Notes: a model not told the origin generated them from the letters alone. Positions 46,033-55,118 are shown, counted from the first letter of the stretch. The stretch is 64,000 nucleotides of DNA from Nocardia panacis (GCF_003598715.1 NZ_QZFU01000055.1:1-64000); one strand, 5' to 3'. Translations and numbers: made by a program.

Positions 46033-47499
46033 ATGTTCGAGCCCTATCGCATCAAAATGGTCGAGCCGATATCGATCACCACGCCGGAACACCGCCGACT
46101 TGCCCTTCGCAAGGCCGGCTACAACATGTTCGGTCTCCGTGCGCAGGACGTCACCATCGACCTGCTCACGGATTCGGGTACCGGCGCCATGTCACAGGAC
46201 CAGTGGGCCGCCGTACTGTACAGCGACGAATCCTATGCCGGGGCCGACTCGTGGTTCCGTTTCGAACGCCGGGTACGCACCATGTTCGGATTCCGACACG
46301 TGCTGCCCACACACCAGGGCAGGGCCGCCGAGCGACTGCTGTACACGGTGCTCTGCGTGGGAAAGGACCCGCAACGATTGGTCGTGCCCAGCAATAGTCA
46401 CTTCGACACCGGCCGCGGCAACCTGGAACTGCTCGGCGTACGGGCCGTGAATCTGCCCTGCGCGCAGGCCGCCGACCTGACCGACGACGCACCGTTCAAG
46501 GGCAATGCCGACGTCGCGGCGATGGACCGGCTGATCACCGAGGTCGGCGCGGAATTCGTCCCCGCCATCGTCATGACCGTCACCAACAACACCGGTGGCG
46601 GCCAACCGGTTTCGATGGCCAATATCGCCGAGGTCTCCGCGCTCGCACGCAGCCACGGGATTCCGATGTATCTCGACGGCTGCCGCTTCGCGGAGAACGC
46701 CTACTTCATCCAGCAGCGCGAACCGGAGTACGAGTCGTGGACGATTCCGGAGATCGTCTCGAAGATGTGCTCGTACGCCGAGGGCTGCACGGTATCGGCC
46801 AAGAAGGACGGCCTCTGCAATATCGGCGGATTCCTGGCCACCGACGATGACGAGGTCGCGGCGGAGGCGCGCCAACTCGGGATCATCACCGAGGGGTTCT
46901 ACACCTATGGCGGATTGTCGGGACGAGACCTCGATGCCATCGCGGTCGGCCTCAAGGAAGTCTGCGAGCAGCCCTACCTCGAACATCGTGTGGGTTCGGT
47001 GCGCTACCTCGCAACGGCCCTGCGGGACAATGGCGTTCCCGTGGTGTGGCCGCCGGGCGGCCACGCGGTGTACATCGATGCCGCCGCGCTCCTACCGCAT
47101 ATTCCGCCGCTTCGGTATCCGGCGCAGGCACTGTGCGCGGAGATCTACCTCGAGGGCGGCGTGCGCACCGTCGAACTCGGCACCTGTGCCTTCGGCTACG
47201 ACGCGCTCACCGGCGTCGAGGCACCGGCACAGTGGGAACTGTGCCGCCTGGCGCTGCCGCGCCGGGTGTACACCCAGAGCCACCTCGACTACGTCATCGA
47301 ATCCCTGGCGGCGATCGCACAACGTCGCGACCGGATCCAGGGGCTGCGAATGACCAGCCCCAGCACCATCCTTCGTCACTTCACCGCCCAGTTCACCCCC
47401 GTCCTCGCCGACGACGTCGACGAGGAAGCGAGAACCCCGGAGCTGGCCGGGCACGAGCACGGGTCCACCCGGCTACCCCTCTCGGGACCGCCGGACTAG
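46033..47499 (+). CDS. Tryptophanase-like beta-eliminating lyase
   Basis: This 488-residue PLP enzyme belongs to the tryptophanase/tyrosine phenol-lyase family, which cleaves the side chain of Trp or Tyr to indole or phenol plus pyruvate and ammonia. Matching blocks are IDLLTDSGTGAMSQDQWA, PTHQGRAAERLL, NTGGGQPVSMANI, SAKKDG (PLP Lys), IGGFLATDD and TEGFYTYGGLSGRDLDAIAVGL. The residue that is Thr in tyrosine phenol-lyase is Asp here (FDTGRG), and the Met-Glu-Arg of that enzyme is VELG, both as in tryptophanase. The ATG at 46033 follows CGGAGGTGCACC. A C-terminal tail of about 25 residues extends past the usual end. Confidence 0.85.
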   Translation: MFEPYRIKMVEPISITTPEHRRLALRKAGYNMFGLRAQDVTIDLLTDSGTGAMSQDQWAAVLYSDESYAGADSWFRFERRVRTMFGFRHVLPTHQGRAAERLLYTVLCVGKDPQRLVVPSNSHFDTGRGNLELLGVRAVNLPCAQAADLTDDAPFKGNADVAAMDRLITEVGAEFVPAIVMTVTNNTGGGQPVSMANIAEVSALARSHGIPMYLDGCRFAENAYFIQQREPEYESWTIPEIVSKMCSYAEGCTVSAKKDGLCNIGGFLATDDDEVAAEARQLGIITEGFYTYGGLSGRDLDAIAVGLKEVCEQPYLEHRVGSVRYLATALRDNGVPVVWPPGGHAVYIDAAALLPHIPPLRYPAQALCAEIYLEGGVRTVELGTCAFGYDALTGVEAPAQWELCRLALPRRVYTQSHLDYVIESLAAIAQRRDRIQGLRMTSPSTILRHFTAQFTPVLADDVDEEARTPELAGHEHGSTRLPLSGPPD

Positions 47500-47963
47500 G
47501 GCAGCGATCCCCCCGCAACTGAGCCGAGTGGCAGCCGAATAGCGCGATAGCGATCCAACATTCGACGCACCGGCACGGTGACCGGCGGCTCCTCGGTGAG
47601 CTCCACCCACGCGTGCTCGCGGGCGGGCACGGGCGCGGCCTGCGCCACCCGGACCACGAAAGTGAAGTGTCGGACCGGCTCGCCCTCGGCCTGCTGATCG
47701 AATTGACCCAGGTAGGTGGAGATTTCGGCAGGTTCGAGACCCGTCGCGGTGGACACCGCGCGCCGCAAGGCCCGATCGATCGACTCGGCCGGATCGAACG
47801 GGCCGCCGGGTAGCTCCCACTGACCGCCCAGTTCGCCCTCCTGCGGCCGGCGCAACAGCAGGACGGTCGCACCGCATTCGACCACCCCGCCCACGACAAG
47901 TCGTCCGATCCCGTCGCGCTCCGCGCCCGCGATCAGATGCCGCTGCAGTGACCCGTCCACCAT
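47496..47963 (-). CDS. Nudix-fold protein with degenerate Nudix box
   Basis: This 155-residue protein has strands typical of a Nudix hydrolase (LVVGGVVECGATVLLLRRPQEGELGGQWELPGG and HFTFVVRV). The Nudix box reads GGPFDPAESIDRALRRAVSTATGL: the first Gly and Glu remain, but the REUxEE glutamates that bind metal are Ala, Thr and Ala. Classical hydrolase activity is therefore doubtful; a binding or regulatory role is possible. The ATG at 47963 is preceded by GAAAGGGATGG, and an upstream in-frame start is rejected. Its stop shares a CTAG palindrome with the tryptophanase stop. Confidence 0.72.
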   Translation of the reverse strand: MVDGSLQRHLIAGAERDGIGRLVVGGVVECGATVLLLRRPQEGELGGQWELPGGPFDPAESIDRALRRAVSTATGLEPAEISTYLGQFDQQAEGEPVRHFTFVVRVAQAAPVPAREHAWVELTEEPPVTVPVRRMLDRYRAIRLPLGSVAGGSLP

Positions 47964-48200
47964 CGGTCCATCCCTTTCGCGGGGGCGGCAACAGTTGGGT
48001 AACCCACTGCAGCCCGGCCGCACTTCGTCGTATCGGCGGTCGAGATCCTATCGACCGCCGACTGCGCCTGTCCCGGAATTTCGGCGCTGAACAGCGAATC
48101 TTCAGGATGGAAAGATCCAGCCCCGCGACCAGCACACCCAACACCTGTGCTCCACCATACCGGCGGCCAAGATCAGCGGCCGGTAGCAGCAAACCGAATG

Positions 48201-49715
48201 TCAGCCGAGGCGAAGCAGGCCGGGCCAAGCGGTGGACCAGGATTCGCGCGGACCGTCACAACGCCAGATGGTGATATCGCGGGCTATGCCCGGTATGCCG
48301 AGACGAGCGTCGACGCGACCCGCGGCGGCAACCGTCGCGAAGTGTTGGCGCAGTTCGGATTCGGTGCCACCGACCCAGAGGACCGTGGTCGCCGTATCGG
48401 GCGGTGTGCCGAAATAGCCGAAGCCGCGATTGATGCTGTACACGGCGGGCAGACCGTACGCACCGCGTGCGAGATCCAATGCCGAAGCCTGCCAATAGGC
48501 ATCGGTGAGTATCACCGCGTTCGACCGCTCCGGCTCCGGCAGCGCGCCGTAGGCCGCGGCAGCCCCTTCGCGCAGTTCGGTCCAACCGAAACGCCCGAAG
48601 ATCGAGAGATTCAGTCCCACCTCGAGATCGGTGGTCGCGGGCCGCAGCGCCGACTCCGGTTTCAGTGGCAGCGACAGCACCATGAAGATGCCCGAGGCGA
48701 CGGCGAGCAGCACGGCGACCACCTTGCGCCAGCGGATCTTGCGGGTCCACCACACCGCACCCGCCGCGATGACCGCCGGGTAGCAGCCGATCACGTAGTA
48801 CGGCCGCCCGCCGAGCGCCCAGAAGGCGACGATCACCAGCAGCACCGTCCACCCCAGAAAACGGAAGGGCCGCAACGGTTCCCAACGCAGTAGCGCCACC
48901 GTGCCCGCGATCAGCAGCACCACGCCGAGTCCGCCCGCGATGAACAGCGCGATGGGCAGGAAGGTCCATCGACCACCCACCAGGGCCTGCTCGGCCGAAA
49001 CCTGCGCTCCCATACCGAGTTGCGGCCACCCGTGCGCCGCCTGCCAGACCAGCGTCGGCGCGGTCGCCGCCGCGGTGAGCGCCGCACCGATCCACAGCGC
49101 GGGCCTGCGGAACAATTCGCGCGGCCCGGCGATGAGCACGCCGATCGCCACGGCGAGCCAGAACACCGGAATCAACCATTTCACCTGCATATCCAGTGCG
49201 GTGACCGCGCCGGCCGCCAGCAGCGTCATCGCACCGCGGGTGCGCACCCAGCGGATCAGCAGCCAGGTGATCAGGACCCACAGCCCGGTATCAATGGCAT
49301 TGGTGGACAGGGTCGTTCCCTGCAGCAGCAGGAACGGTGAGGTCGCGTAGGCGGCCGCCGCGAGCACCTGCGCGGACCGCGACCCGCCCAACTCCCTGGC
49401 GATCAGCGCGCTCACCACAATGGCCGCCAACGTGACCAACAGGGCCGGGATCCGCAGCGCCACTAGCGATCCCGGAGCAATCATATCCATCAGCCCGGCC
49501 AGCAGCGGCACAATCGGCCCCTGGTCGGCGTAGCCGAAGCTCGGCCGATGACCTGCGGCGACGAAATACAGTTCGTCACCGAAGAATCCGTAGCGGTTCA
49601 GCGAGACACCGATCGCGATACCGGCCAGCGTCGTCACCACCGCGACGCCGATCCCGGCGAAGGCGGGCAACTCGAGCTCCCGCCGTGTCGCGGCGGGTGC
49701 GAATGTCGTGATCAC
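48201..49715 (-). CDS. GT39-family membrane glycosyltransferase (second copy)
   Basis: This 504-residue paralogue of the protein at 35992-37458 shares YGFFGDELYFVAAGHRPSFGYADQGP, STNAIDTGLWVLITWLLIRWVRT, GPRELFRRPALW and the C-terminal YWQASALDLARGAYGLPAVYSINRGFGYFGTPPD. About 11 membrane segments are visible. It should use polyprenyl-phosphate sugars at the outer face of the membrane. I chose the GTG at 49715 because it overlaps the TetR stop (GTGA at 49712-49715); the reading frame extends further upstream without a convincing start. It is probably controlled by that TetR. Confidence 0.82.
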   Translation of the reverse strand: MITTFAPAATRRELELPAFAGIGVAVVTTLAGIAIGVSLNRYGFFGDELYFVAAGHRPSFGYADQGPIVPLLAGLMDMIAPGSLVALRIPALLVTLAAIVVSALIARELGGSRSAQVLAAAAYATSPFLLLQGTTLSTNAIDTGLWVLITWLLIRWVRTRGAMTLLAAGAVTALDMQVKWLIPVFWLAVAIGVLIAGPRELFRRPALWIGAALTAAATAPTLVWQAAHGWPQLGMGAQVSAEQALVGGRWTFLPIALFIAGGLGVVLLIAGTVALLRWEPLRPFRFLGWTVLLVIVAFWALGGRPYYVIGCYPAVIAAGAVWWTRKIRWRKVVAVLLAVASGIFMVLSLPLKPESALRPATTDLEVGLNLSIFGRFGWTELREGAAAAYGALPEPERSNAVILTDAYWQASALDLARGAYGLPAVYSINRGFGYFGTPPDTATTVLWVGGTESELRQHFATVAAAGRVDARLGIPGIARDITIWRCDGPRESWSTAWPGLLRLG

Positions 49716-50353
49716 AGTGTTGACTCCTCCCGAACCCCACGTGTGGCGAGGTCGAAGATCCGGCACAGGTGGTCGGCGTAGCCGACCATGTCGAAGTCGG
49801 GATCGCGCGCGGCCCGCCCGCCCGCGCCATCGATGGCGTCGCGAATGGACCTGGCCATCTGGCGGGCGTCGAATTCGCCGAAGTCGCCGGACTTCTGGCC
49901 CTCGTGCAGCAATCCGGCCAGCGGTTCGATCAGGTCGCGCTCCTCGTTCGCACCGTCGAACACCAAGCCGCCGTCCGGCTTTCGCAGATTGGCGACCACC
50001 GCTACCAGGGCGTTGATATAGGTGCGGTTCGCATCGACGTAGGCCAGGTTGGCGTCGATATAGGTGCGCAGCCGACTCGGCGCGTCCGGCGCGGCCTCGA
50101 TCAGCGGGACCATGTACTCCCCCGCCGCGACGAACAGTTGAATGACCAGTTCGGTCATCAACTCGTCCTTGCCCGCGAAGTGGTAGGAGATCACCCCCTT
50201 GGAGGTGCCCGCGTGTTCGGCGATGCGCGCCAGCGAGGCATTGGCGTAGCCCACCTCGGCCATCACCTCCACCGCAGAGGCGATGATCTGCCGCCGCCGC
50301 GCCAACTCGATGAAAGAGCGCTGTCGACCAGCCGTCTCATTTTCTGACCGCAT
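49712..50353 (-). CDS. TetR-family transcriptional regulator
   Basis: This 213-residue regulator has an N-terminal HTH (RRRQIIASAVEVMAEVGYANASLARIAEHAGTSKGVISYHFAGKDELMTELV) and a helical ligand domain with ANLRKPDGGLVFDGANEERDLIEPLAGLL. It is translationally coupled to the GT39 gene by a 4-bp overlap, so it likely regulates that gene and itself. The ATG at 50353 is overlapped by a TCTGACC element that recurs in the intergenic region and before the divergent cyclophilin gene. The ligand is unknown. Confidence 0.87.
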   Translation of the reverse strand: MRSENETAGRQRSFIELARRRQIIASAVEVMAEVGYANASLARIAEHAGTSKGVISYHFAGKDELMTELVIQLFVAAGEYMVPLIEAAPDAPSRLRTYIDANLAYVDANRTYINALVAVVANLRKPDGGLVFDGANEERDLIEPLAGLLHEGQKSGDFGEFDARQMARSIRDAIDGAGGRAARDPDFDMVGYADHLCRIFDLATRGVREESTL

Positions 50354-50373
50354 GGCCAGAATTTAGCACAGAG

Positions 50374-50485
50374 GGTCAGAGTGCGACCAGCCCCCGATAC
50401 GGGGGTGGCGTTGGCGAACGCGGCGCGCCCGGAGGTGGCAAGATGCGCAGCGCATCCCAACGACCTATTGAAGGGAACTCTGACC
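50374..50485. promoter_or_regulatory. Inverted GGTCAGAGT copies flanking the divergent promoter region
   Basis: GGTCAGAGT (50374-50382) and its reverse complement ACTCTGACC (50477-50485) flank the intergenic region between the TetR start (50353) and the cyclophilin start (50487). A third partial copy, TCTGACC, overlaps the TetR start (50343-50349). They may be half-sites for the TetR protein or a shared regulator. Confidence 0.35.
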
Positions 50486-50486
50486 G

Positions 50487-51200
50487 GTGAGCAGTGAAGT
50501 GCAGGGACAGCGGCGCGACGGCGGAACAACAAGGGGGGTCCTGCGCCGAATCGGCGGCGGCGCGGCCGCGGTGGCGGCGGCGTTAACACTCGCGTCGGGA
50601 ACCGCAACCGCCATGGACCAGACCGTCCGCGAGATCGCCGCGCCCGGCTGCCAGGACCCGAAACCCGGTCAGCCCAATGGCAAACAGTGGCAGGCCGAAC
50701 CGGCGGTCACCATCGACACCGCCGCGTCCTACACCGCCACCCTCGAAACCACCTGCGGCACCATCGCCCTGGACCTGAACGCGGCGGGCGCACCGCACAC
50801 GGTGAACTCCTTCGCCTTCCTCGCGGGCCAGAACTACTACGACCACACCAAATGCCACCGCATGACCACCAAGGGCATCTTCGTCCTGCAGTGCGGCGAT
50901 CCCACCGCCACCGGAATGGGCGGTCCGGGCTACAAGTACGCCGACGAGAATCTCGCGGGCGCGACCTACCCGGCGGGCACCATTGCCATGGCCAACGCCG
51001 GCCCCAACACCAATGGCAGCCAGTTCTTCCTGGTCTACAAGGACACCCAATTGCCGCCCAGCTACACACCTTTCGGCAAGGTGACCCGCGGCCTGGACGT
51101 GCTGCAGAACATCGCGGCCTCGGGTGTGCAGGGCGGCGGGGGCGACGGCGCGCCGGTGGCCGAGGTCGTCCTCGACTCCGTCACCGCGACCAAGAACTAG
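50487..51200 (+). CDS. Secreted cyclophilin-type peptidyl-prolyl isomerase
   Basis: This 237-residue protein has an N-terminal basic region and a hydrophobic signal segment (about 23-42: GGGAAAVAAALTLASGTATA). No lipobox Cys is present, so it is exported or membrane-tethered. The cyclophilin domain starts YTATLETTCGTIALDLNAAGAPHTVNSFAFLAGQNYYDHTKCHRM and continues VLQCGDPTATGMGGPGYKYADEN, AGTIAMANAGPNTNGSQFFLVYKD and YTPFGKVTRGLDVL. The active-site Arg (HRM), Phe and Gln residues are retained. It assists folding of proline-containing extracellular proteins. The GTG start follows GAAGGGA. The stop shares CTAG with a convergent gene. Confidence 0.88.
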   Translation: MSSEVQGQRRDGGTTRGVLRRIGGGAAAVAAALTLASGTATAMDQTVREIAAPGCQDPKPGQPNGKQWQAEPAVTIDTAASYTATLETTCGTIALDLNAAGAPHTVNSFAFLAGQNYYDHTKCHRMTTKGIFVLQCGDPTATGMGGPGYKYADENLAGATYPAGTIAMANAGPNTNGSQFFLVYKDTQLPPSYTPFGKVTRGLDVLQNIAASGVQGGGGDGAPVAEVVLDSVTATKN

Positions 51201-53107
51201 CGCCCACCGGGCGACAGCGGAAAGCGATCGGATCCGCTGTCGCCCGGCGGGATCACCGGCAGCACCACCGAGGACGGATGCGCGACATCGTGATAGATCG
51301 TCTGGGTGGCGGGCTGGGTGCGGGCCGACGCGCCGAAGGGTTCGCCGGTATTGGGATTGGGCGCGTACTGCGGATAGTCGCTGCTGGACACCGCGACTCG
51401 GATCCGATCACCCGCCCGGAACTGGTAGCTGGTCGGCCAGATCTCGATGGTGAACAGGTACGGCTTACCCGGTTGCAGCGGTGCCGGCGTATCGAGTGAA
51501 TCCCGCAGGGCGGCACGCACTATCCCGTTATTGAGGTTCACCGCCGAACCGTCGGGGGCGACCACCTCGAGCCGGGCCACGAAATCGGTGTCCGGCGCGG
51601 TGGACGCGGCCCAAAGCTGCACCGTCACCGGGCCGGTCACCTCCGTATCGGCGGCGAGCGGGGCGCCGGTGTAGGTCAGCACATCGGAGCGCTGCTCCAC
51701 GGAGGTCTGATCGAAAGGCCCCTGCGGTCCGGACCCGACACCGCAGCACGAGTGCCCGCCGACGCTCGGCGCGGGGGTGGCCGGATCGTAGACGTAACGG
51801 TCCGAACCGTTTCCGTTCGGCTGCGCGGACAACGCACCGACCCGTCCCTGCGGCCCGTTGCCGCCATTGCCGGTGAAGAAGTACTCGGTCCACTCCGTGC
51901 GCGGCAACGGCCAACTCGGCGCGGACTTCCAGCGGTTCGCGCCCATCAGGTAGTAGTCGACGCGCGGCTCGCCCGCCACGCCATTGTCCTTGCCTTTCAG
52001 GAAATGGTCGAACCAGGTCAACATGAGCTCGTTGATCGGGCTGTCGGCCACCGGACCCAAGCGCTCGAGTCGCGGCGCGATGGTGGAAGTGGTTCGCCCC
52101 CAACCCAAATGGTCCCACGGCCCGATGACCAGCCGCTGATTCCGCTTGGCGAGCGGTGATCCGCCGCGATCCACCATGCCGGCGAAGTTCTGCACCCCGC
52201 CAGCCAAGAAGGCGTCGTACCAGCCTTCGATATCCAGCACGGGCACTTGAACATTGGCGTACCGGTCGCGAATACTCCAGCGCTGCCAGTAGTCCGTGCG
52301 GGTGGGATTGCGAATCCAGTCGAAGAACCAGGGCGCGACCTCGGGATCGTCCGGCCGCAGCGGCGGAAACCGCTGGTAGGGGCGGTAATTCAACCACTGG
52401 GTGGTATCGGCGACGGCCGCCTTCAGCTCATCGACCGTGGCCTTGTCGCCGCGCCGCTGCGCGGCCTCGGCCCCGATGGTGCCCATGGCCCACGGCTCGA
52501 CGAACCCGAGCCGGAACGCCCCACCCTCGTAGGTCCAGCCGTCGTAGTAGTCGGCGGCGGTATTGGCGGGGACGATGGTGCGCAGATGCGGCGGGGTCTC
52601 GGTGGCGGCCAACCACTGCGTCGCGCCCACATACGACGACCCGTACATGCCGACTTCGCCGTTGGCGCCGGGCAATTGGGCCGCCCACTCCACGGTGTCG
52701 TACCCGTCGTGCTGATCGTTGCCGAATTCGGTGAACACACCGTCGGAACTGCCCAGACCGCGCACATCCTGCACCACCACCAGGTAGCAGTGCGAGGCGA
52801 ACCACTCGGGTGTGCGGTAGCGCGAGGGCTGAATCTGCGCGGCCGCCTTGCCGTATTGGGTGCGCATGAGCAGCACCGGCACCGGCTGTTCGGATCTCGG
52901 CCGGTAGACGTCCGCGCGCAGCACGGTGCCGTCGCGCATGGCGGCGGGCACGTCGCGCTGTGTCTGGACCGCGCAGTCGCCCCGATCCGTATCGGGCGGC
53001 CAGGCGCCTGGTGGCGCGGGCTGTCTCGCCTCCCCCGAGGAACACCCCGCGACCAGGATGCCGACACATCCCAGCGCGGTCAGCAAACATCGTGCGGATC
53101 CGATCAT
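51197..53107 (-). CDS. CocE/NonD-type lipoprotein hydrolase (X-Pro dipeptidyl-peptidase family)
   Basis: This 636-residue serine hydrolase of the S15/CocE group is anchored as a lipoprotein (VGILVAGCSSGEA, Cys22). It has an alpha/beta-hydrolase core with the nucleophile in GMYGSSYVGATQW, Asp in LDIEGWYDAFLAGG and His in GPWDHLGWG, plus a C-terminal jelly-roll domain (YTGAPLAADTEVTGPVTVQLWAAST to the end). It would hydrolyse acyl esters or N-terminal peptide bonds at the cell surface. The ATG at 53107 has GGGAGGT upstream. A strong hairpin between mpa and this gene separates their transcripts. Confidence 0.86.
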   Translation of the reverse strand: MIGSARCLLTALGCVGILVAGCSSGEARQPAPPGAWPPDTDRGDCAVQTQRDVPAAMRDGTVLRADVYRPRSEQPVPVLLMRTQYGKAAAQIQPSRYRTPEWFASHCYLVVVQDVRGLGSSDGVFTEFGNDQHDGYDTVEWAAQLPGANGEVGMYGSSYVGATQWLAATETPPHLRTIVPANTAADYYDGWTYEGGAFRLGFVEPWAMGTIGAEAAQRRGDKATVDELKAAVADTTQWLNYRPYQRFPPLRPDDPEVAPWFFDWIRNPTRTDYWQRWSIRDRYANVQVPVLDIEGWYDAFLAGGVQNFAGMVDRGGSPLAKRNQRLVIGPWDHLGWGRTTSTIAPRLERLGPVADSPINELMLTWFDHFLKGKDNGVAGEPRVDYYLMGANRWKSAPSWPLPRTEWTEYFFTGNGGNGPQGRVGALSAQPNGNGSDRYVYDPATPAPSVGGHSCCGVGSGPQGPFDQTSVEQRSDVLTYTGAPLAADTEVTGPVTVQLWAASTAPDTDFVARLEVVAPDGSAVNLNNGIVRAALRDSLDTPAPLQPGKPYLFTIEIWPTSYQFRAGDRIRVAVSSSDYPQYAPNPNTGEPFGASARTQPATQTIYHDVAHPSSVVLPVIPPGDSGSDRFPLSPGGR

Positions 53108-53133
53108 GCCGCTACCTCCCGCCGGAAACCGAA

Positions 53134-53164
53134 ATGGCCGCGCTCCCAACGGAAGCGCGGCCAT
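53134..53164 (-). terminator. Hairpin terminator after mpa
   Basis: ATGGCCGCGCT (53134-53144) and AGCGCGGCCAT (53154-53164) form a perfect 11-bp stem with a 9-nt loop. It lies 14 bp downstream of the mpa stop and 27 bp upstream of the hydrolase start, so it should end the mpa transcript. No T-run follows. Confidence 0.75.
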
Positions 53165-53177
53165 CTGCTCGATGCCC

Positions 53178-54938
53178 CTACAGGTACTGACCGGTGTTCG
53201 ACTCGGTGTCGATGGCCCGGCTGGCACTGGCGTTCTTCCCGGTGACCAGCGTGCGGATGTAGACGATCCGCTCGCCCTTCTTGCCCGAGATGCGAGCCCA
53301 GTCATCGGGATTCGTGGTGTTGGGCAGGTCCTCGTTCTCGGAGAACTCGTCCACGATCGAATCGTAGAGATGCTGGATGCGCAGACCCGGATTGCCGGTC
53401 TCGAGCACCGCTTTGATGGCGTACTTCTTACCGCGATCCACGATGTTCTGGATCATGGCCCCGGAGTTGAAATCCTTGAAGTACAGGACTTCCTTGTCGC
53501 CATTGGCGTAGGTGACCTCCAGGAAGCGATTGTCCTCGCTCTCGGCGTACATTCGGTCCACCACGCGCTCGATCATCGCGCGCACGCACAGGGCCTTGTC
53601 GCCGCCGAATTCGTCGAGATCATCCACATGCAGCGGTAGACCCTCGGTGAGGTACTTGGAGAAGATGTCCTGCGCCGACTCCGCGTCGGGGCGCTCGATC
53701 TTGATCTTCACATCCAGGCGGCCGGGCCGCAGGATGGCCGGATCGATCATGTCCTCGCGATTGGACGCGCCGATCACGATGACATTCTCCAGACCCTCGA
53801 CACCGTCGATCTCCGAGAGCAACTGCGGCACCACCGTGGTCTCCACATCGGAGGACACACCGGAGCCGCGGGTGCGGAAGATGGAATCCATCTCGTCGAA
53901 GAACACGATCACCGGGGTGCCCTCGGAGGCCTTCTCGCGCGCCCGCTGGAAGATGATCCTGATGTGGCGCTCGGTCTCGCCGACGAACTTGTTGAGCAGT
54001 TCGGGACCCTTGATATTGAGGAAGAAGGATTTGGCCTCCTTGGCATCCTCACCGCGTGCCTCGGCGATCTTCTTGGCCAGCGAATTGGCCACCGCCTTGG
54101 CGATCAGCGTCTTACCGCAGCCGGGCGGACCGTAGAGCAGCACACCCTTGGGCGGACGCAGCGCGTACTCGCGGAACAGATCCTTGTGCAGGAAGGGCAA
54201 TTCCACCGCGTCGCGGATCTGCTCGATCTGGCGGGCCAGGCCGCCGATATCGGTGTAGTCGACATCGGGCACCTCCTCGAGCACCAGATCCTCGACCTCC
54301 GCCTTGGGAATTCGCTCGAAGGCGAATCCGGCCTTGGTGTCGACCAGCAGCGAATCACCCGGCCGCAGTTTGCGAATCGGGGAATCCGGATCGTCGAGGT
54401 CGTCGACCTCGGCGACCTTGGCCAGGGGACCGGACAGCCACACCACCCGCTCCTCGTCGGCATGACCGACCACGAGGGCGCGGCGGCCGTCGTCGAGAAT
54501 CTCGCGCAAGGTGCCGATCTCGCCGACCGCGTCGAAGCGACCCGCCTCCACGACCGTCAACGCCTCGTTGAGGCGGACCGTCTGGCCGTAGTCGAGGGTC
54601 GAGGTGTCGATATTCGGCGAACAGGTCAACCGCATCTTGCGACCCGAAGTGAACACGTCGACCGTCTGATCCTCGAACACGCCGATCAGGATGCCGTAGC
54701 CACTCGGCGGCTGACCGAGCCGATCGACCTCCTCGCGCAGCGCCACCAGTTGCTGGCGCGCCTCCTTGAGGGTATCCATCAGCTTCGTGTTGCGAATGGT
54801 CAGCGAATCGATGCGGGCTTCCAATTCGCGTGAGTGATCCGGCGAATCGGCGAGTTGCCTTCGGAGTGCAGCCGCCTCGGCGCGCACTGCCTCGAGCTCT
54901 CTCCAGGCCGCCGAATCCGAATTCTCGATGGGGCTCAT
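53178..54938 (-). CDS. mpa: Proteasomal AAA+ ATPase Mpa/ARC
   Basis: This 586-residue hexameric ATPase unfolds pupylated proteins and feeds them into the 20S proteasome. Order: coiled coil (about 10-75) that binds Pup, tandem OB domains (about 80-225), AAA module with Walker A GPPGCGKT (270-277) and Walker [11 protein letters not shown], and the C-terminal SNTGQYL, the tail that docks into PrcA. I chose the ATG at 54938 ([12 protein letters not shown]) because GGAGGAGC precedes it; an upstream ATG would add 22 residues. In mycobacteria mpa lies close to dop; here about 30 kb separates them. Confidence 0.96.
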   Translation of the reverse strand: MSPIENSDSAAWRELEAVRAEAAALRRQLADSPDHSRELEARIDSLTIRNTKLMDTLKEARQQLVALREEVDRLGQPPSGYGILIGVFEDQTVDVFTSGRKMRLTCSPNIDTSTLDYGQTVRLNEALTVVEAGRFDAVGEIGTLREILDDGRRALVVGHADEERVVWLSGPLAKVAEVDDLDDPDSPIRKLRPGDSLLVDTKAGFAFERIPKAEVEDLVLEEVPDVDYTDIGGLARQIEQIRDAVELPFLHKDLFREYALRPPKGVLLYGPPGCGKTLIAKAVANSLAKKIAEARGEDAKEAKSFFLNIKGPELLNKFVGETERHIRIIFQRAREKASEGTPVIVFFDEMDSIFRTRGSGVSSDVETTVVPQLLSEIDGVEGLENVIVIGASNREDMIDPAILRPGRLDVKIKIERPDAESAQDIFSKYLTEGLPLHVDDLDEFGGDKALCVRAMIERVVDRMYAESEDNRFLEVTYANGDKEVLYFKDFNSGAMIQNIVDRGKKYAIKAVLETGNPGLRIQHLYDSIVDEFSENEDLPNTTNPDDWARISGKKGERIVYIRTLVTGKNASASRAIDTESNTGQYL

Positions 54939-55053
54939 GTGCTGCTCCTCCCAGTCCCGGTCTATCAACGCTACCGGGCGCGAACGGTTCTCGCTTTCCG
55001 ACATGGTTTCGTCGTGATCACATCTGGGCTGCGATCGGCGGCGGAAGGTCCAT

Positions 55054-55069
55054 GTTAGCCTGCCCTAAC
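55054..55069. promoter_or_regulatory. GTTAG-N6-CTAAC dyad in the mpa/lipoprotein divergent region
   Basis: GTTAG (55054-55058) and CTAAC (55065-55069) flank CCTGCC in the region between the divergent mpa and lipoprotein genes, 50 bp before the latter. It faintly resembles an IdeR/DtxR iron box but misses several consensus bases, so it is only a candidate. Confidence 0.2.
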
Positions 55070-55118
55070 CACATTTGCGGCGAGCCAGTTCGCCCACCGA
55101 GCCGAAAGGTTGCCGAAG

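Noticed and set aside
46033-47499. Tyrosine phenol-lyase
   Set aside because: The positions that carry Thr and Arg in tyrosine phenol-lyase are Asp and Leu here, closer to tryptophanase.
47994-48007. Near-palindrome GTTGGGTAACCCAC upstream of the degenerate Nudix gene
   Set aside because: Arms of only about five clean pairs beyond a mismatched centre, no family consensus, and no regulator gene coupled to it.
55054-55069. IdeR/DtxR iron box
   Set aside because: Only the outer GTTAG/CTAAC matches; the inner consensus bases do not. Kept as a low-confidence dyad only.
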